Source of the DNA: Kitasatospora humi
GTDB taxonomy: Bacteria > Actinomycetota > Actinomycetes > Streptomycetales > Streptomycetaceae
Direction: 5' to 3'
Length of the DNA stretch: 64,000 bases
Assembly (NCBI RefSeq): GCF_020907985.1
Contig: NZ_JAJJPA010000027.1
Location: 25,540 to 89,539, forward strand
The notes beneath the pieces are model-generated. The model did no database searches. It was not told the DNA's origin and worked only from the letters and a program-made list of their open reading frames with translations. Positions 1-7,908 of the stretch are shown here, one piece after another. The position numbers and the translations under genes are program-made. Positions within the stretch are counted from its first letter, which is position 1; the number at the start of each line of letters is the position of its first letter.

Positions 1-2
1 CG

Positions 3-1058
3 TTGGAGATCGCCAGACCGGCCGAGGACGTGCTCGACGAGCTGGGCGAGCCGCCCGACGAGCCAGGCCAGCCGCTGGACGAACCGCCCGACGAGGAGGC
101 CGCCCGGCCGTCGGACGCCCGGCTCGACGCCCTGCGGGAGGGTACCGGCCCGGCCGCCGACCTGTTCCGCCAGTACCTGCGGGAGATCGGCCGGATCCGG
201 CTGCTCACCGCCGCCGAGGAGGTGGAGCTGGCCCGGCAGGTGGAGGCCGGCCTGTTCGCCGAGGAGCACCTGCACCGCCACGGCCTGCCCGACGGCCCGC
301 TGGCCGACGAGCTGGACCAGCTGGTGGTACTCGGCCGCACCGCCAAGCGCCGTCTGATCGAGGCCAATCTGCGCCTGGTGGTCTCGGTCGCCAAGCGCTT
401 CGTCGGCCGCGGGCTCACCATGCTCGACCTGGTGCAGGAGGGCAACGTCGGCCTGATCCGGGCGGTCGAGAAGTTCGACTACACCCGCGGCTACAAGTTC
501 TCCACCTACGCCACCTGGTGGATCCGGCAGGCGATGAGCCGTGCCCTCGCCGACCAGGCCCGCACCATCCGGGTGCCGGTGCACGTGGTGGAGCTGATCA
601 ACCGGGTGCTGCGGATGCAGCGCAGACTGCTCCAGGAGCGCGGGGAGGAGCCGACCCCCGCCGAGGTGGCGGCGGCCCTGGAGCTCACCGAGGCCCGGGT
701 CCGGGAGGTGCTGCGGCTGGCCCAGGAACCGATCTCGCTGCACATCCCGGTCGGCGCCGAGGAGGACGTGGCGCTCGGCGACCTGATCGAGGACGCCGAC
801 GCCGCCGAGCCCGCCGAGAGCGCCGCCTTCCTGCTGCTGCGCGAGCACCTGGAGGCCGTGCTGGCCACCCTCGGTGAGCGCGAGCGCAAGGTGGTGGAGC
901 TGCGCTACGGGCTGGTCGACGGGCGGGTGCGCACCCTGGAGGAGATCGGTGAGCTCTTCGGCGTGACCCGCGAGCGGATCCGCCAGATCGAGTCCAAGAC
1001 CCTCGCCAAGCTGCGCGACCACGCCTTCGCCGATCAGCTGCGCGGCTACCTCGACTGA
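3..1058 (+). CDS. RNA polymerase sigma-70 family factor (Hrd-like, primary/group 2)
   Basis: Directs RNA polymerase core to promoters. The 351-residue frame has an acidic Pro/Glu-rich N-terminus, region 1.2 around residues 53-80 (FRQYLREIGRIRLL), region 2 around 105-190 with the melting and -10-recognition segment FSTYATWWIRQAM, region 3 around 195-265, and region 4 around 285-345 ending in an HTH (VTRERIRQIESKTL). Intact region 1.2 and the region 4 signature separate it from ECF factors and fit the HrdA/HrdD group. The frame opens at a TTG three bases from the window edge, so the true start may lie upstream. Family assignment is very secure; which Hrd paralogue it is cannot be decided here. 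Confidence 0.93.
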   Translation: MEIARPAEDVLDELGEPPDEPGQPLDEPPDEEAARPSDARLDALREGTGPAADLFRQYLREIGRIRLLTAAEEVELARQVEAGLFAEEHLHRHGLPDGPLADELDQLVVLGRTAKRRLIEANLRLVVSVAKRFVGRGLTMLDLVQEGNVGLIRAVEKFDYTRGYKFSTYATWWIRQAMSRALADQARTIRVPVHVVELINRVLRMQRRLLQERGEEPTPAEVAAALELTEARVREVLRLAQEPISLHIPVGAEEDVALGDLIEDADAAEPAESAAFLLLREHLEAVLATLGERERKVVELRYGLVDGRVRTLEEIGELFGVTRERIRQIESKTLAKLRDHAFADQLRGYLD

Positions 1059-1066
1059 CGACGCGC

Positions 1067-2473
1067 CTAGTGGTGGAAGGCGCTGGTGGGCTCCACCCCG
1101 CGGTTCTGCAACGGCGCCGGCTGGGCGCGGAGTTCGGGCAGCACCCGCTCCAGGTCGGCGAGCAGCATGTCGGCCAGGTCCATGGTGAACCCGTTGCGGC
1201 AGACCACTCGCAGCACCGACAGGTCGGTCCGGTTGGCCGGGAAGGTGTAGGCGGGCACCTGCCAGCCGCGCTCCCGCAGCCGCCGTGAGACGTCGAAGAC
1301 GTCGAACGAGGTGACATCGTCCGCCACCGTGCAGGCGAAGACGGGGAGTTGGTCGCCGCGGGTGATCAGCCGGAAGGCGCCCGTCTTCTCGAGCCCGGCC
1401 GCCAGGTGGCGGGCCACGTGGCGGCAGGACTGCTGGACCGCGCGGTAGCCCTCGAAGCCCAGTCGCAGGAACTGGTAGTACTGGGCGATCACTTCGGAGC
1501 CGGGCCGGGAGAAGTTCAGCGCGAAGGTCGGCATGTCGCCGCCCAGGTAGTTGACCTTGAAGACCAGCTCCTCGGGGAGCGCCTCGTGGTCCCGCCAGAG
1601 CGCCCAGCCGACGCCGGGGTAGACCAGGCCGTACTTGTGGCCCGAGGTGTTGATCGAGGCCACCCGGGGCAACCGGAAGTCCCAGATCAGGTCGGGGTCC
1701 AGGAACGGTGCGATCATGCCGCCGGAGGCGCCGTCCACGTGCACCGGGATGTCCAGGCCGGTGCGCCGCTGCAGTCCGTCCAGCGCCTCGCAGATCTCCT
1801 GGATCGGCTCGTAGGAGCCGTCGAAGGTGGAGCCGAGCACGCCGACCACGCCGATGGTGTTCTCGTCGCACAGCGCCAGCGCGGACTCGGCGTCCAGGTG
1901 GAACCGCTCGCCCTCCATCGGTGCGAGCCGGCACTCCACCTCCCAGAAGTTGCAGAACTTCTCCCAGCAGACCTGCACGTTGGCGCCCATCACCATGTTG
2001 GGCTTGGCGCCGGCGTCGTAGCGGGCCTGGTTGCGGCGCATCCAGCGGCGCTTGAGGGCCATCCCGGCCAGCATGCAGGCCTCGCTGGAGCCGGTGGTGG
2101 AGCAGCCCACCGCCTCGTCCGGCTCGGGCGCGTGCCACAGGCCGGCCAGGATCGCCACGCAGCGCCGCTCCAGCTCGGCGGTCTGCGGGTACTCGTCCTT
2201 GTCGATCATGTTCTTGTCGGAGCACTCGGCCATCAGCTTGTCCGCCTCCTCCTCCATCGAGGTGGTGACGAAGGTGGCCAGGTTCAGCTTGGCGTTGCCG
2301 TCCAGCATCAGCTCGTCGTGGATCAGCTGGTAGGCGACCCGCGGCGGCAGCGACACGGGGTGCAGCCGGTGCTTCGGCGGAGCTTCGCGCATCGCGCCGA
2401 TCGGATCGGCTTCCCCCAGAAACGCGTTGACAGACAGTCGGTGGCCGTTGCTCGACCCCTTGTGCAGCGCCAT
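1067..2473 (-). CDS. gadB: Glutamate decarboxylase (PLP-dependent)
   Basis: Converts L-glutamate to GABA and CO2 in the cytoplasm, consuming a proton. The 468-residue length is normal for bacterial GAD. The PLP-binding lysine sits in TSGHKYG at about residue 280, the cofactor aspartate region is HVDGASGG near 245-253, and the substrate/PLP region CSTTGSSEA lies at 124-132. The C-terminus is typical of the GadA/GadB family. No adjacent glutamate/GABA antiporter is seen, so a role in acid resistance rather than GABA supply is not shown. It converges on the sigma-factor gene, ending 8 bp from its stop codon. Confidence 0.95.
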   Translation of the reverse strand: MALHKGSSNGHRLSVNAFLGEADPIGAMREAPPKHRLHPVSLPPRVAYQLIHDELMLDGNAKLNLATFVTTSMEEEADKLMAECSDKNMIDKDEYPQTAELERRCVAILAGLWHAPEPDEAVGCSTTGSSEACMLAGMALKRRWMRRNQARYDAGAKPNMVMGANVQVCWEKFCNFWEVECRLAPMEGERFHLDAESALALCDENTIGVVGVLGSTFDGSYEPIQEICEALDGLQRRTGLDIPVHVDGASGGMIAPFLDPDLIWDFRLPRVASINTSGHKYGLVYPGVGWALWRDHEALPEELVFKVNYLGGDMPTFALNFSRPGSEVIAQYYQFLRLGFEGYRAVQQSCRHVARHLAAGLEKTGAFRLITRGDQLPVFACTVADDVTSFDVFDVSRRLRERGWQVPAYTFPANRTDLSVLRVVCRNGFTMDLADMLLADLERVLPELRAQPAPLQNRGVEPTSAFHH

Positions 2474-2515
2474 TCCTCGATCGCCCTTCGGTGGAGTACC
2501 AGCAGGGCTTCCACG

Positions 2516-3952
2516 CTAGGCCATCCCGGCGATCTCCGGGTGGACTTGGTCCCGCACCACGCCGAACTGCTGCCGTACTGCGTTACCGAACGGCTGGTCC
2601 CGCTCGGGTTCCAGCACCGTCGCTCCCGGAAGCTCCCAACGCGGCGGTTCGGGGGTGCCGGTCAGGGCCCACGCAGCCTGCCGCGCCGCACCACGGGCCG
2701 CGTGGTCGCCCGGCGGCGGTATCACCACCGTGGTGTTGAAGATCAGCGAGGCGATGTCGCGGACCGCCGGCAGTCGCCCGACCGCGCCGAGCAGGAACAC
2801 CCGACGGATCGTCATCCCCTTGGCGCGCAGCCGGTCCAACGCGTCCGCGATGTTGCAGAGCATGCCCTCGACGGCGGCCCTGGCCAAGTGCTCGGGACGC
2901 ATCGAGTCGGCCCGCAGGCCGTGCAAGGTGCCCGCGGCGTGCGGGAGCCGGGGGGTCCGCTCGCCGTCCAGGTAGGGCAGCAGCACCAGGCCGTAGGCGC
3001 CGGGGGTGGAGCGCAGCGCCAGCTCGCTCAGCTGCTCCAGGTCGACGCCGAGCAGCTGGGCGGTGGACCGCAGCACCCCGGCGGCGTTGAGCGTGCCGAC
3101 CATCGGCAGGTGCCGGCCGGTGGCGTCGGCGAACGAGGAGACGGTGCCGGACGGATCCACCACCGGCTCGTCGTGCAGCGCGAAGACGGTCCCGGAGGCG
3201 CCCAGCGACACCACCGCGTCCCCGGGCTCCAGGCCGAGGCCGAGCGCGGCGGCCATGTTGTCACCGGTGCCGGCCGAGATCAGCAGGCCCTCGGGGGTGT
3301 GTCCGGCCGGCTCGTTCGGTGCCAGCACCTCGGGCAGCCGGGTCAGTTCGTGCCCCAGGGCCAGCTTCACCAGGTCCTGCCGGTACTCGCCGGTGATCGG
3401 CGACCAGTAGCCGGTGCCGGAGGCGTCGCCCCGGTCGGTGGTGCGCCGCTGCGGGTGGCCGAGCAGCTGCCAGACCAGCCAGTCGTGCGGCAGCAGCACC
3501 TCGGCGATCCGGCGGGCGTTGGCCGGCTCGAACTCGGCCAGCCAACGCAGCTTGGCGATGGTGTACGTGGCGGCCGGCACGGCGCCGATCGCCGAGGTCC
3601 AGGCGGCCGGTCCGCCGAGCGCGTCCACCAGCTGGGCGGCCGCGCCCGAGGAGCGCGGGTCGGTCCACAGCAGGACCGGGCGGACCAGCACCCCGCCCGC
3701 GTCCAGCCCGATCAGGCTGTGCCGCTGCGCGGAGACGCCGATCGCCCGCACGCCCTCCAGCAGACCGCCGTGCGCCGCGTCGCCCAGCGAGTGCAGCCAG
3801 GACTGCGGGTCCGCCTCGGTGCTGCGGGCCCGGGAGGCCTCCGAGTCCGGGTGCGCGGCCTTGCCGGAGCGCAGCACCTCACCGGTGTCCGCGTCACACG
3901 CGACGATCCGGGTGCGAGTGGTCGAGCTGTCGATGCCCGCGACGATGGCCAT
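2516..3952 (-). CDS. FGGY-family carbohydrate kinase (xylulokinase-like)
   Basis: Phosphorylates a sugar or polyol with ATP. The ~478-residue protein has the actin-like/ASKHA fold: N-terminal phosphate-binding stretch IVAGIDSSTTRTR, first-domain motif GVSAQRHSLIGLD, GDNMAAALGLG near the interdomain hinge, the second phosphate-binding segment SLGASGTVF, and a C-terminal domain with LLPYLDGERTPRLP typical of xylulokinases. The start is placed at the second in-frame ATG (MAIVAGID), as in relatives; an ATG four codons earlier is possible. No xylose isomerase or transporter lies next to it, so xylulose as substrate is inferred from similarity only. Confidence 0.85.
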   Translation of the reverse strand: MAIVAGIDSSTTRTRIVACDADTGEVLRSGKAAHPDSEASRARSTEADPQSWLHSLGDAAHGGLLEGVRAIGVSAQRHSLIGLDAGGVLVRPVLLWTDPRSSGAAAQLVDALGGPAAWTSAIGAVPAATYTIAKLRWLAEFEPANARRIAEVLLPHDWLVWQLLGHPQRRTTDRGDASGTGYWSPITGEYRQDLVKLALGHELTRLPEVLAPNEPAGHTPEGLLISAGTGDNMAAALGLGLEPGDAVVSLGASGTVFALHDEPVVDPSGTVSSFADATGRHLPMVGTLNAAGVLRSTAQLLGVDLEQLSELALRSTPGAYGLVLLPYLDGERTPRLPHAAGTLHGLRADSMRPEHLARAAVEGMLCNIADALDRLRAKGMTIRRVFLLGAVGRLPAVRDIASLIFNTTVVIPPPGDHAARGAARQAAWALTGTPEPPRWELPGATVLEPERDQPFGNAVRQQFGVVRDQVHPEIAGMA

Positions 3953-4034
3953 GCAGGAGATCATGCCGCAGCCGGGGCGCCCGGTTCGGGCGCGGCCCGC
4001 AAGTGTTGCGCACTCGGTACGCCTCGGTGGGCGC

Positions 4035-4319
4035 TCAGCGGCGGACGGTGCCCCAGCTGTCGTCCTCCGGCCGGCTGCGGTTGAAGCAGGCCACCCGGTC
4101 GGTGATCGCGTCCGGGAGCCGGTCGCCGACCCGGTCGGTCACCGCGCCCACCGCCTGGCCCGCCGTCTCCCGGGCCCGCTGGGTGGCGTCCCGCACCGCG
4201 GGGTGCTGGGCGGCCCGGCGGGCGGCGTCGGCCAGCTGCTCGTAGCGCTGTCGGCCGGCCCGGGCACCCAGCACGTACCCGGCGGCGGCTCCCACGACGA
4301 ACGAAAGCTTCCACTTCAT
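4035..4319 (-). CDS. Small YtxH-like membrane protein
   Basis: A 94-residue protein that opens with one hydrophobic segment (KLSFVVGAAAGYVLGARAGR), followed by an amphipathic, charged helix rich in Ala, Arg and Gln. This single-pass glycine-rich TM followed by a helical cytosolic tail is the YtxH-like arrangement common in Streptomyces. The start ATG is preceded by a purine-rich GGTGGAG ribosome-binding site. An ORF extending further upstream exists, but the extra residues look non-coding. Function is unknown; related proteins are linked only loosely to envelope stress. Confidence 0.72.
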   Translation of the reverse strand: MKWKLSFVVGAAAGYVLGARAGRQRYEQLADAARRAAQHPAVRDATQRARETAGQAVGAVTDRVGDRLPDAITDRVACFNRSRPEDDSWGTVRR

Positions 4320-4575
4320 CTCTCGGTCTCCACCCTTGTGTGGCGGCAGTTGCCGCGGTGCCCTACCCGTCGAGGCCGCCGGTGAACCCCGGAAGTTACC
4401 CGGCGGTTTCCCCAGCATCCCCCGACCTGCCCGCCGGCCGCCCGCCGGGAGCGCCGGGCGGGTGGGTGCCCCTCACCTGCTGAAGCAGCGGAAGCGATTG
4501 GCGGACCACCCCCCTGGATGCGCTAATGTATGTCCCGCAGCGAGCGCCGAGTGGTGCACGCGGCGGAGAAGACGA

Positions 4576-4648
4576 TCCCGCATAGCTCAATTGGCAGAGC
4601 AGCCGGCTGTTAACCGGCAGGTTTTTGGTTCGAGTCCAAATGCGGGAG
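4576..4648 (+). tRNA. tRNA-Asn (anticodon GUU)
   Basis: 73 nt cloverleaf. The acceptor stem TCCCGCA pairs with TGCGGGA and is followed by discriminator G; the D arm is GCTC/GAGC; the anticodon stem GCCGG/CCGGC encloses the loop CTGTTAA with anticodon GTT; the T arm is TTTGG-TTCGAGT-CCAAA. CCA is not encoded. First of two tandem tRNA-Asn genes. Confidence 0.97.
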
Positions 4649-4684
4649 CTCAGGCAGCCGCCCTGCGGATGCCTGGCCGTGCGA

Positions 4685-4757
4685 TCCCCCATAGCTCAAT
4701 TGGCAGAGCAGCCGACTGTTAATCGGCAGGTTATTGGTTCGAGTCCAATTGGGGGAG
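4685..4757 (+). tRNA. tRNA-Asn (anticodon GUU), second copy
   Basis: 73 nt cloverleaf with the same architecture as the preceding tRNA-Asn, 36 nt downstream. The acceptor stem is TCCCCCA/TGGGGGA, the anticodon stem GCCGA/TCGGC and the loop CTGTTAA. The acceptor, anticodon and T stems carry base changes relative to the first copy, so the pair has diverged in stems but not in decoding. Here CCA is encoded (4758-4760). Confidence 0.97.
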
Positions 4758-4771
4758 CCACCACACCGAAC

Positions 4772-4795
4772 GCCCTCCGGCCCAGGCCGGGGGGC
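4772..4795 (+). terminator. Hairpin terminator after the tRNA-Asn pair
   Basis: GCCCTCCGGCC and GGCCGGGGGGC form an 11-bp stem with one wobble pair and a 2-nt loop, 14 nt after the second tRNA-Asn and just before the convergent protease gene. No U-tract, as is usual in streptomycetes. It could serve both strands. Confidence 0.6.
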
Positions 4796-4815
4796 ATTCG
4801 CCGTTCCCCGGCCGG

Positions 4816-5580
4816 TCACGCCGCTGCGGCGGCCTGCTGGAAGAGCGTGCTGACCCGGTCGTCGAAGCTGATGCTGTACGAGACGTCCGGGCTGTCCCCG
4901 CCCTGCTGGTAGCCGCCGATCACCCCGACGACCCGTCCGTCGCCGGCCAGCCAGGGGCTGCCGCTGGTGCCGTCGGAGAAGCCGGCGCAGTCGAACTCCT
5001 CCTGGGTGGCGCTCTGCGGGGTGGTGCGGGCGGAGCAGGTGATCGGCTCCTCCTGGTCCGCCGGGTAGCCGGTGACGGTCACCGGCAGGCCGAAGCCGCG
5101 GCCGACGGCGATCGGGTTGCCGCCGCCCACCGCGTCCTCGATCTGCCGGCCGTCCTTCGGCTCGACCGTGAGGAACGCCACGTCGTACTCCGGGTCGCCG
5201 TCGTCCTGCCAGTGCTGGTCGACGGTCACCTTGGAGACCCTCCAGCTGCCCAGCGGCCCCGAGCCGTTCCGGTAGCCGGGCACGAAGGCGAGCCCCGCCA
5301 CCGGGCCGTCGCCGGTCTGGTAGACGCAGTGCGCGGCGGTGAGCAGCAGGTTGCGGGACGGGCTGTCCACCACGCTGGCGGTGCAGGACCGGGCGTTGCC
5401 GTCGTCGGCCAGCTGCAGCACGCCGACCCGGTCGTTCACCCCGTTCGGGGCGGCGGTCACCGCGGTGACCGTGGGGGCGGGGTGCGGCGGGTGGAGCGCG
5501 GCCCCGCAGCCGGCCGTGCCGGTCACCAGTCCGGCCGCGGCAGCACCGATCGCCATCCGGCCGCGCAGCCGCCGCGCCAT
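4816..5580 (-). CDS. Secreted trypsin-like serine protease (lipoprotein)
   Basis: 254-residue S1-family protease. The N-terminus is a signal peptide with a lipobox-like end (TGTAGC), so the mature protein is probably lipid-anchored. The catalytic triad is visible: His in LLTAAHC, Asp in EYDVAFLTV and Ser in GTSGSPW. The middle carries FVPGYRNGSGPLG, shared with its neighbour. Its paralogue lies immediately upstream on the same strand (5697-6548), which points to local duplication. The natural substrate is unknown. Confidence 0.86.
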   Translation of the reverse strand: MARRLRGRMAIGAAAAGLVTGTAGCGAALHPPHPAPTVTAVTAAPNGVNDRVGVLQLADDGNARSCTASVVDSPSRNLLLTAAHCVYQTGDGPVAGLAFVPGYRNGSGPLGSWRVSKVTVDQHWQDDGDPEYDVAFLTVEPKDGRQIEDAVGGGNPIAVGRGFGLPVTVTGYPADQEEPITCSARTTPQSATQEEFDCAGFSDGTSGSPWLAGDGRVVGVIGGYQQGGDSPDVSYSISFDDRVSTLFQQAAAAA

Positions 5581-5696
5581 CCGTTCTCCGCCTCTCGGGT
5601 CCGCGTGGCGCGCGCCGCGCCCTCGTCACGGACCCAAGATCTACCAAACCAGCCGGTCCGGCGCCAGGCTCGGCCGGATGCGAACCCAATCGTGAT

Positions 5697-6548
5697 TCAG
5701 CTGGTCGCGCGGTTGTAGAGGGCTTGGACCGCGTCCCCGAAGTAGCTGCTGTACGAGGTGTCGGGGGTGTTCCCGCCCTCCTGGTAGCCGCCGATCACCC
5801 CGACCACCGTGCCGGTCCTGGTGGTGGTGTCGAAGCCGGTGACCCAGGGGCTGCCGCTGGTGCCGCCGCCGTAGTCCGGGCAGTCGATGCGCAGCTGGGT
5901 GGGGCTCTGCTCGCTGGTGAGGTTCAGGCAGGTGATCGGCACGTCCGCGCTGCTGGGGTAGCCGGTGAGCCGCACCGGCAACTGGTAGCCCATGTTGATG
6001 CCGAGTCGGTTGGCGCCCAGCACCTGCTGCACCTGCTTGCCGTCCTGCGGCAGGACGGTCGCGAAGGCCACGTCCAGGTCGGGGTTGCCGTCGGCCGCCC
6101 AGCTGGGGTCGACGGTGATGGCGGCCAGCGGCCAGACCCCGCTGGGCGCGTCGCCGCCGCGGTAGCCGGGCACGAAGACCAGGTCGGAGCGTTGGCCGAC
6201 GCCCGGGTCGTAGACGCAGTGCGCCGCGGTGACGATCAGGTTCCGGCCGGCGCTGTCCACCACGCTGGCGGTGCAGAAGTGGTCGCCGCTGGTGTCGTGG
6301 GTGAAGACCGCGCCGACCAGGCCGTTGATCGTGGTGGGGGAGGCGGTGCGGGTGGTGCCCCTGCGCTTGTTGAAGGCGGCCAGGAAGCGCTTGCGGTTCC
6401 AGGCGCCGCTCGTGCCGGACGCCGAGCTCGCCCGGGGCGTGTCGGCCGAGGCCGCGCCGCCGCTCGTGCCGGTGGCCGAGCAGCCCGTGACGCCGACCGG
6501 GACGAGCAGCGCCAGGGCCAGCGCCAGCACCGCCGCACGCACCGTCAT
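5697..6548 (-). CDS. Secreted trypsin-like serine protease (lipoprotein), paralogue
   Basis: 283-residue S1-family protease with a lipoprotein-type signal (VPVGVTGC lipobox) followed by an Ala/Ser/Thr linker. The triad is His in IVTAAHC, Asp in DLDVAFATV and Ser in GGGTSGSPW. It shares the CTASVVDS, FVPGYRGG and VVGVIGGYQEGG blocks with the downstream protease but has about 30 extra residues before the catalytic domain. The two were probably produced by tandem duplication. 116 bp separate the two frames. Confidence 0.86.
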   Translation of the reverse strand: MTVRAAVLALALALLVPVGVTGCSATGTSGGAASADTPRASSASGTSGAWNRKRFLAAFNKRRGTTRTASPTTINGLVGAVFTHDTSGDHFCTASVVDSAGRNLIVTAAHCVYDPGVGQRSDLVFVPGYRGGDAPSGVWPLAAITVDPSWAADGNPDLDVAFATVLPQDGKQVQQVLGANRLGINMGYQLPVRLTGYPSSADVPITCLNLTSEQSPTQLRIDCPDYGGGTSGSPWVTGFDTTTRTGTVVGVIGGYQEGGNTPDTSYSSYFGDAVQALYNRATS

Positions 6549-6731
6549 CCGCCTCCCTGCGGGCCCGCTGACCCGCCCTCGTCACCCCGCGCCGGAGCCG
6601 GGAGCGCACTCGTGGTGCGCCCCCGGCGCGCACCGCGGCTGATCGACCGGATATGCTGCCCGAGGCGGCCCGCCAGGGCCGTCTGCGCTGCGGTGAACCA
6701 GCCACGGTGGTGGCGGTTCACGCGGTGAGGT

Positions 6732-6805
6732 GGGGCGGTAGCTCAGCCGGTTAGAGCAGGGGACTCATAATCCCTGGGTCGTGGGTTCGAGTCCCACCCG
6801 CCCTA
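6732..6805 (+). tRNA. tRNA with CAU anticodon (tRNA-Met, or lysidine-type tRNA-Ile2)
   Basis: 74 nt cloverleaf. Acceptor GGGGCGG pairs with CCGCCCT, discriminator A; D arm GCTC/GAGC; anticodon stem GGGGA/TCCCT with loop CTCATAA (anticodon CAT); T arm GTGGG-TTCGAGT-CCCAC. A CAU anticodon is shared by initiator Met, elongator Met and the minor Ile2 tRNA. The fully paired acceptor end argues against initiator. Elongator Met and Ile2 cannot be separated with certainty from the sequence. Confidence 0.92.
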
Positions 6806-7021
6806 CTCAGCACCATGGCCTGGTGTCACCTGCGGGTCTCACCTGGGAGCACCCTAGGGCACCGGATCCGGCCGGTCACGACGACAGGCCGGAACTTCAC
6901 CCGTTGGGCAGGGGTGCTGTGAGCGGCCGTTGACGGTGTGCCGGTCGACGTTGGCCCAGATGGATGATCTTTCCTGCGTCGACTTGTCCGCGCCCCGTCG
7001 CGCCGTGTGATCGTTTGCCGC

Positions 7022-7342
7022 ATGCGACGTATCGCCCTCTCCGCACTGTTCGCCGCCGCCACCCTGGTCGGGATGGCCGCCGCGCCCGCCCAGGCCGCCA
7101 GCGGTCAGGTGGTGGTCTACAGCACCCAGTTCCGGCCGCTGGACGTCTATCAGGACCCGCACGGCTGCAAGAAGCTGCCGCTGGACACGCACGTGGTGTT
7201 CAACATGACCAACTCGCCGATCAAGGTCTACGCCGACCCGTTCTGCACCATCCCGATCACCGAGGACCCGACCACCGTCGGGACGCTCGAGCCCGGCCAC
7301 GGCTCGCACGCCGGCGGGGCGGGCAGCTTCAAGGCGCCCTGA
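7022..7342 (+). CDS. Small secreted protein of unknown function
   Basis: 106-residue protein beginning with a clear Sec signal peptide (positively charged MRR, hydrophobic core, cleavage near AQAAS). The mature part of about 80 residues contains two cysteines (HGCKKL and DPFCTI) that could form a disulfide, and ends in a Gly/His-rich tail. The start at 7022 gives the best signal peptide; an in-frame ATG five codons upstream is less likely. A strong hairpin terminator lies at 7475-7509. No family recognised. Confidence 0.72.
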   Translation: MRRIALSALFAAATLVGMAAAPAQAASGQVVVYSTQFRPLDVYQDPHGCKKLPLDTHVVFNMTNSPIKVYADPFCTIPITEDPTTVGTLEPGHGSHAGGAGSFKAP

Positions 7343-7425
7343 CGGGCGGTCAAGCGGTGGCCGCCGGGGGATGGCAGGGCTTCGCCGGGCGGGGCGGTCA
7401 GCAGCCCGCCCGACGGGGCCTCCCA

Positions 7426-7460
7426 CCGGTCCGGCACCGGCACTGCCGGTGCCGGACCGG
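7426..7460. repeat. 35-nt near-perfect palindrome downstream of the small secreted protein gene
   Basis: CCGGTCCGGCACCGGCA and its exact reverse complement flank a single central C at 7443, a 17-bp perfect arm. It lies between two convergent genes and directly before a second hairpin terminator, so it probably contributes to termination or mRNA 3'-end stability. Confidence 0.55.
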
Positions 7461-7474
7461 GCGCGGCCGACCGA

Positions 7475-7509
7475 GGGCGGCGACGGGACCGCGCGTCCCG
7501 TCGCCGCCC
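7475..7509. terminator. Strong intrinsic terminator hairpin
   Basis: GGGCGGCGACGGGAC and GTCCCGTCGCCGCCC form a perfect 15-bp stem with a 5-nt loop, followed by TTT on the + strand. It separates the convergent genes at 7022-7342 and 7525-7809 and may act in both directions. Confidence 0.82.
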
Positions 7510-7524
7510 TTTCGCGCGGTGCGC

Positions 7525-7809
7525 TCAGCCGAGCCGGTCGACCAGCCAGCGGGCGCCCCGGACCAGGGCCCCGCGGCGGCGCGCGCGGCGCGAGTTGCCC
7601 CGGGACTGGAGCGGGACGACGCCCGGTGGGGCGGCGGCCAGCGAGGCCAGCCGGGCGGCGGAGCGGGCCAGGTCGGTGCGCAGCCGGCGCCGTCGGCCCG
7701 GGTCGGTGGTGTGTTGCAGGGCCGCGTGCAGCCCTTCGATCTCGGCGACGGCCGCGGCCAGTCGCAGTGAGTCTGCGGAGCCGGCGGACCGGTGGTCCCC
7801 CCACGGCAT
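7525..7809 (-). CDS. Small hypothetical protein, helical and Arg/Ala-rich
   Basis: 94-residue frame with a helical central part (LRLAAAVAEIEGLHAALQHT) and a basic C-terminus (NSRRARRRGALVRGARWLVDRLG) that could bind a membrane surface or nucleic acid. It follows the LCP-protein gene on the same strand after a 19-bp triplicated repeat, and ends before a strong terminator. Codon use is compatible with coding, but there is no recognised family, so it is only probably real. Confidence 0.48.
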   Translation of the reverse strand: MPWGDHRSAGSADSLRLAAAVAEIEGLHAALQHTTDPGRRRRLRTDLARSAARLASLAAAPPGVVPLQSRGNSRRARRRGALVRGARWLVDRLG

Positions 7810-7844
7810 GCTCAGCGCTGTTCCCTTCGATCGGGTCCTTCGTG

Positions 7845-7901
7845 GTTCCTTCGGACGGGGCCTGTTCCCTCGGACGGGGCCTGTTCCCTCGGACGGGGCC
7901 T
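7845..7901. repeat. Three tandem copies of a 19-bp unit
   Basis: The unit GTTCCCTCGGACGGGGCCT occurs exactly at 7864-7882 and 7883-7901 and with one mismatch at 7845-7863; degenerate pieces continue toward 7820. It fills the gap between the LCP gene stop and the next minus-strand frame. No coding or regulatory role is evident. Confidence 0.8.
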
Positions 7902-7908
7902 GGGCGGC

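Noticed and set aside
1349..4084. 911-residue plus-strand frame opposite gadB and the FGGY kinase
   Set aside because: Complementary to two genes with clear catalytic motifs; no motif of its own and crosses both gene boundaries.
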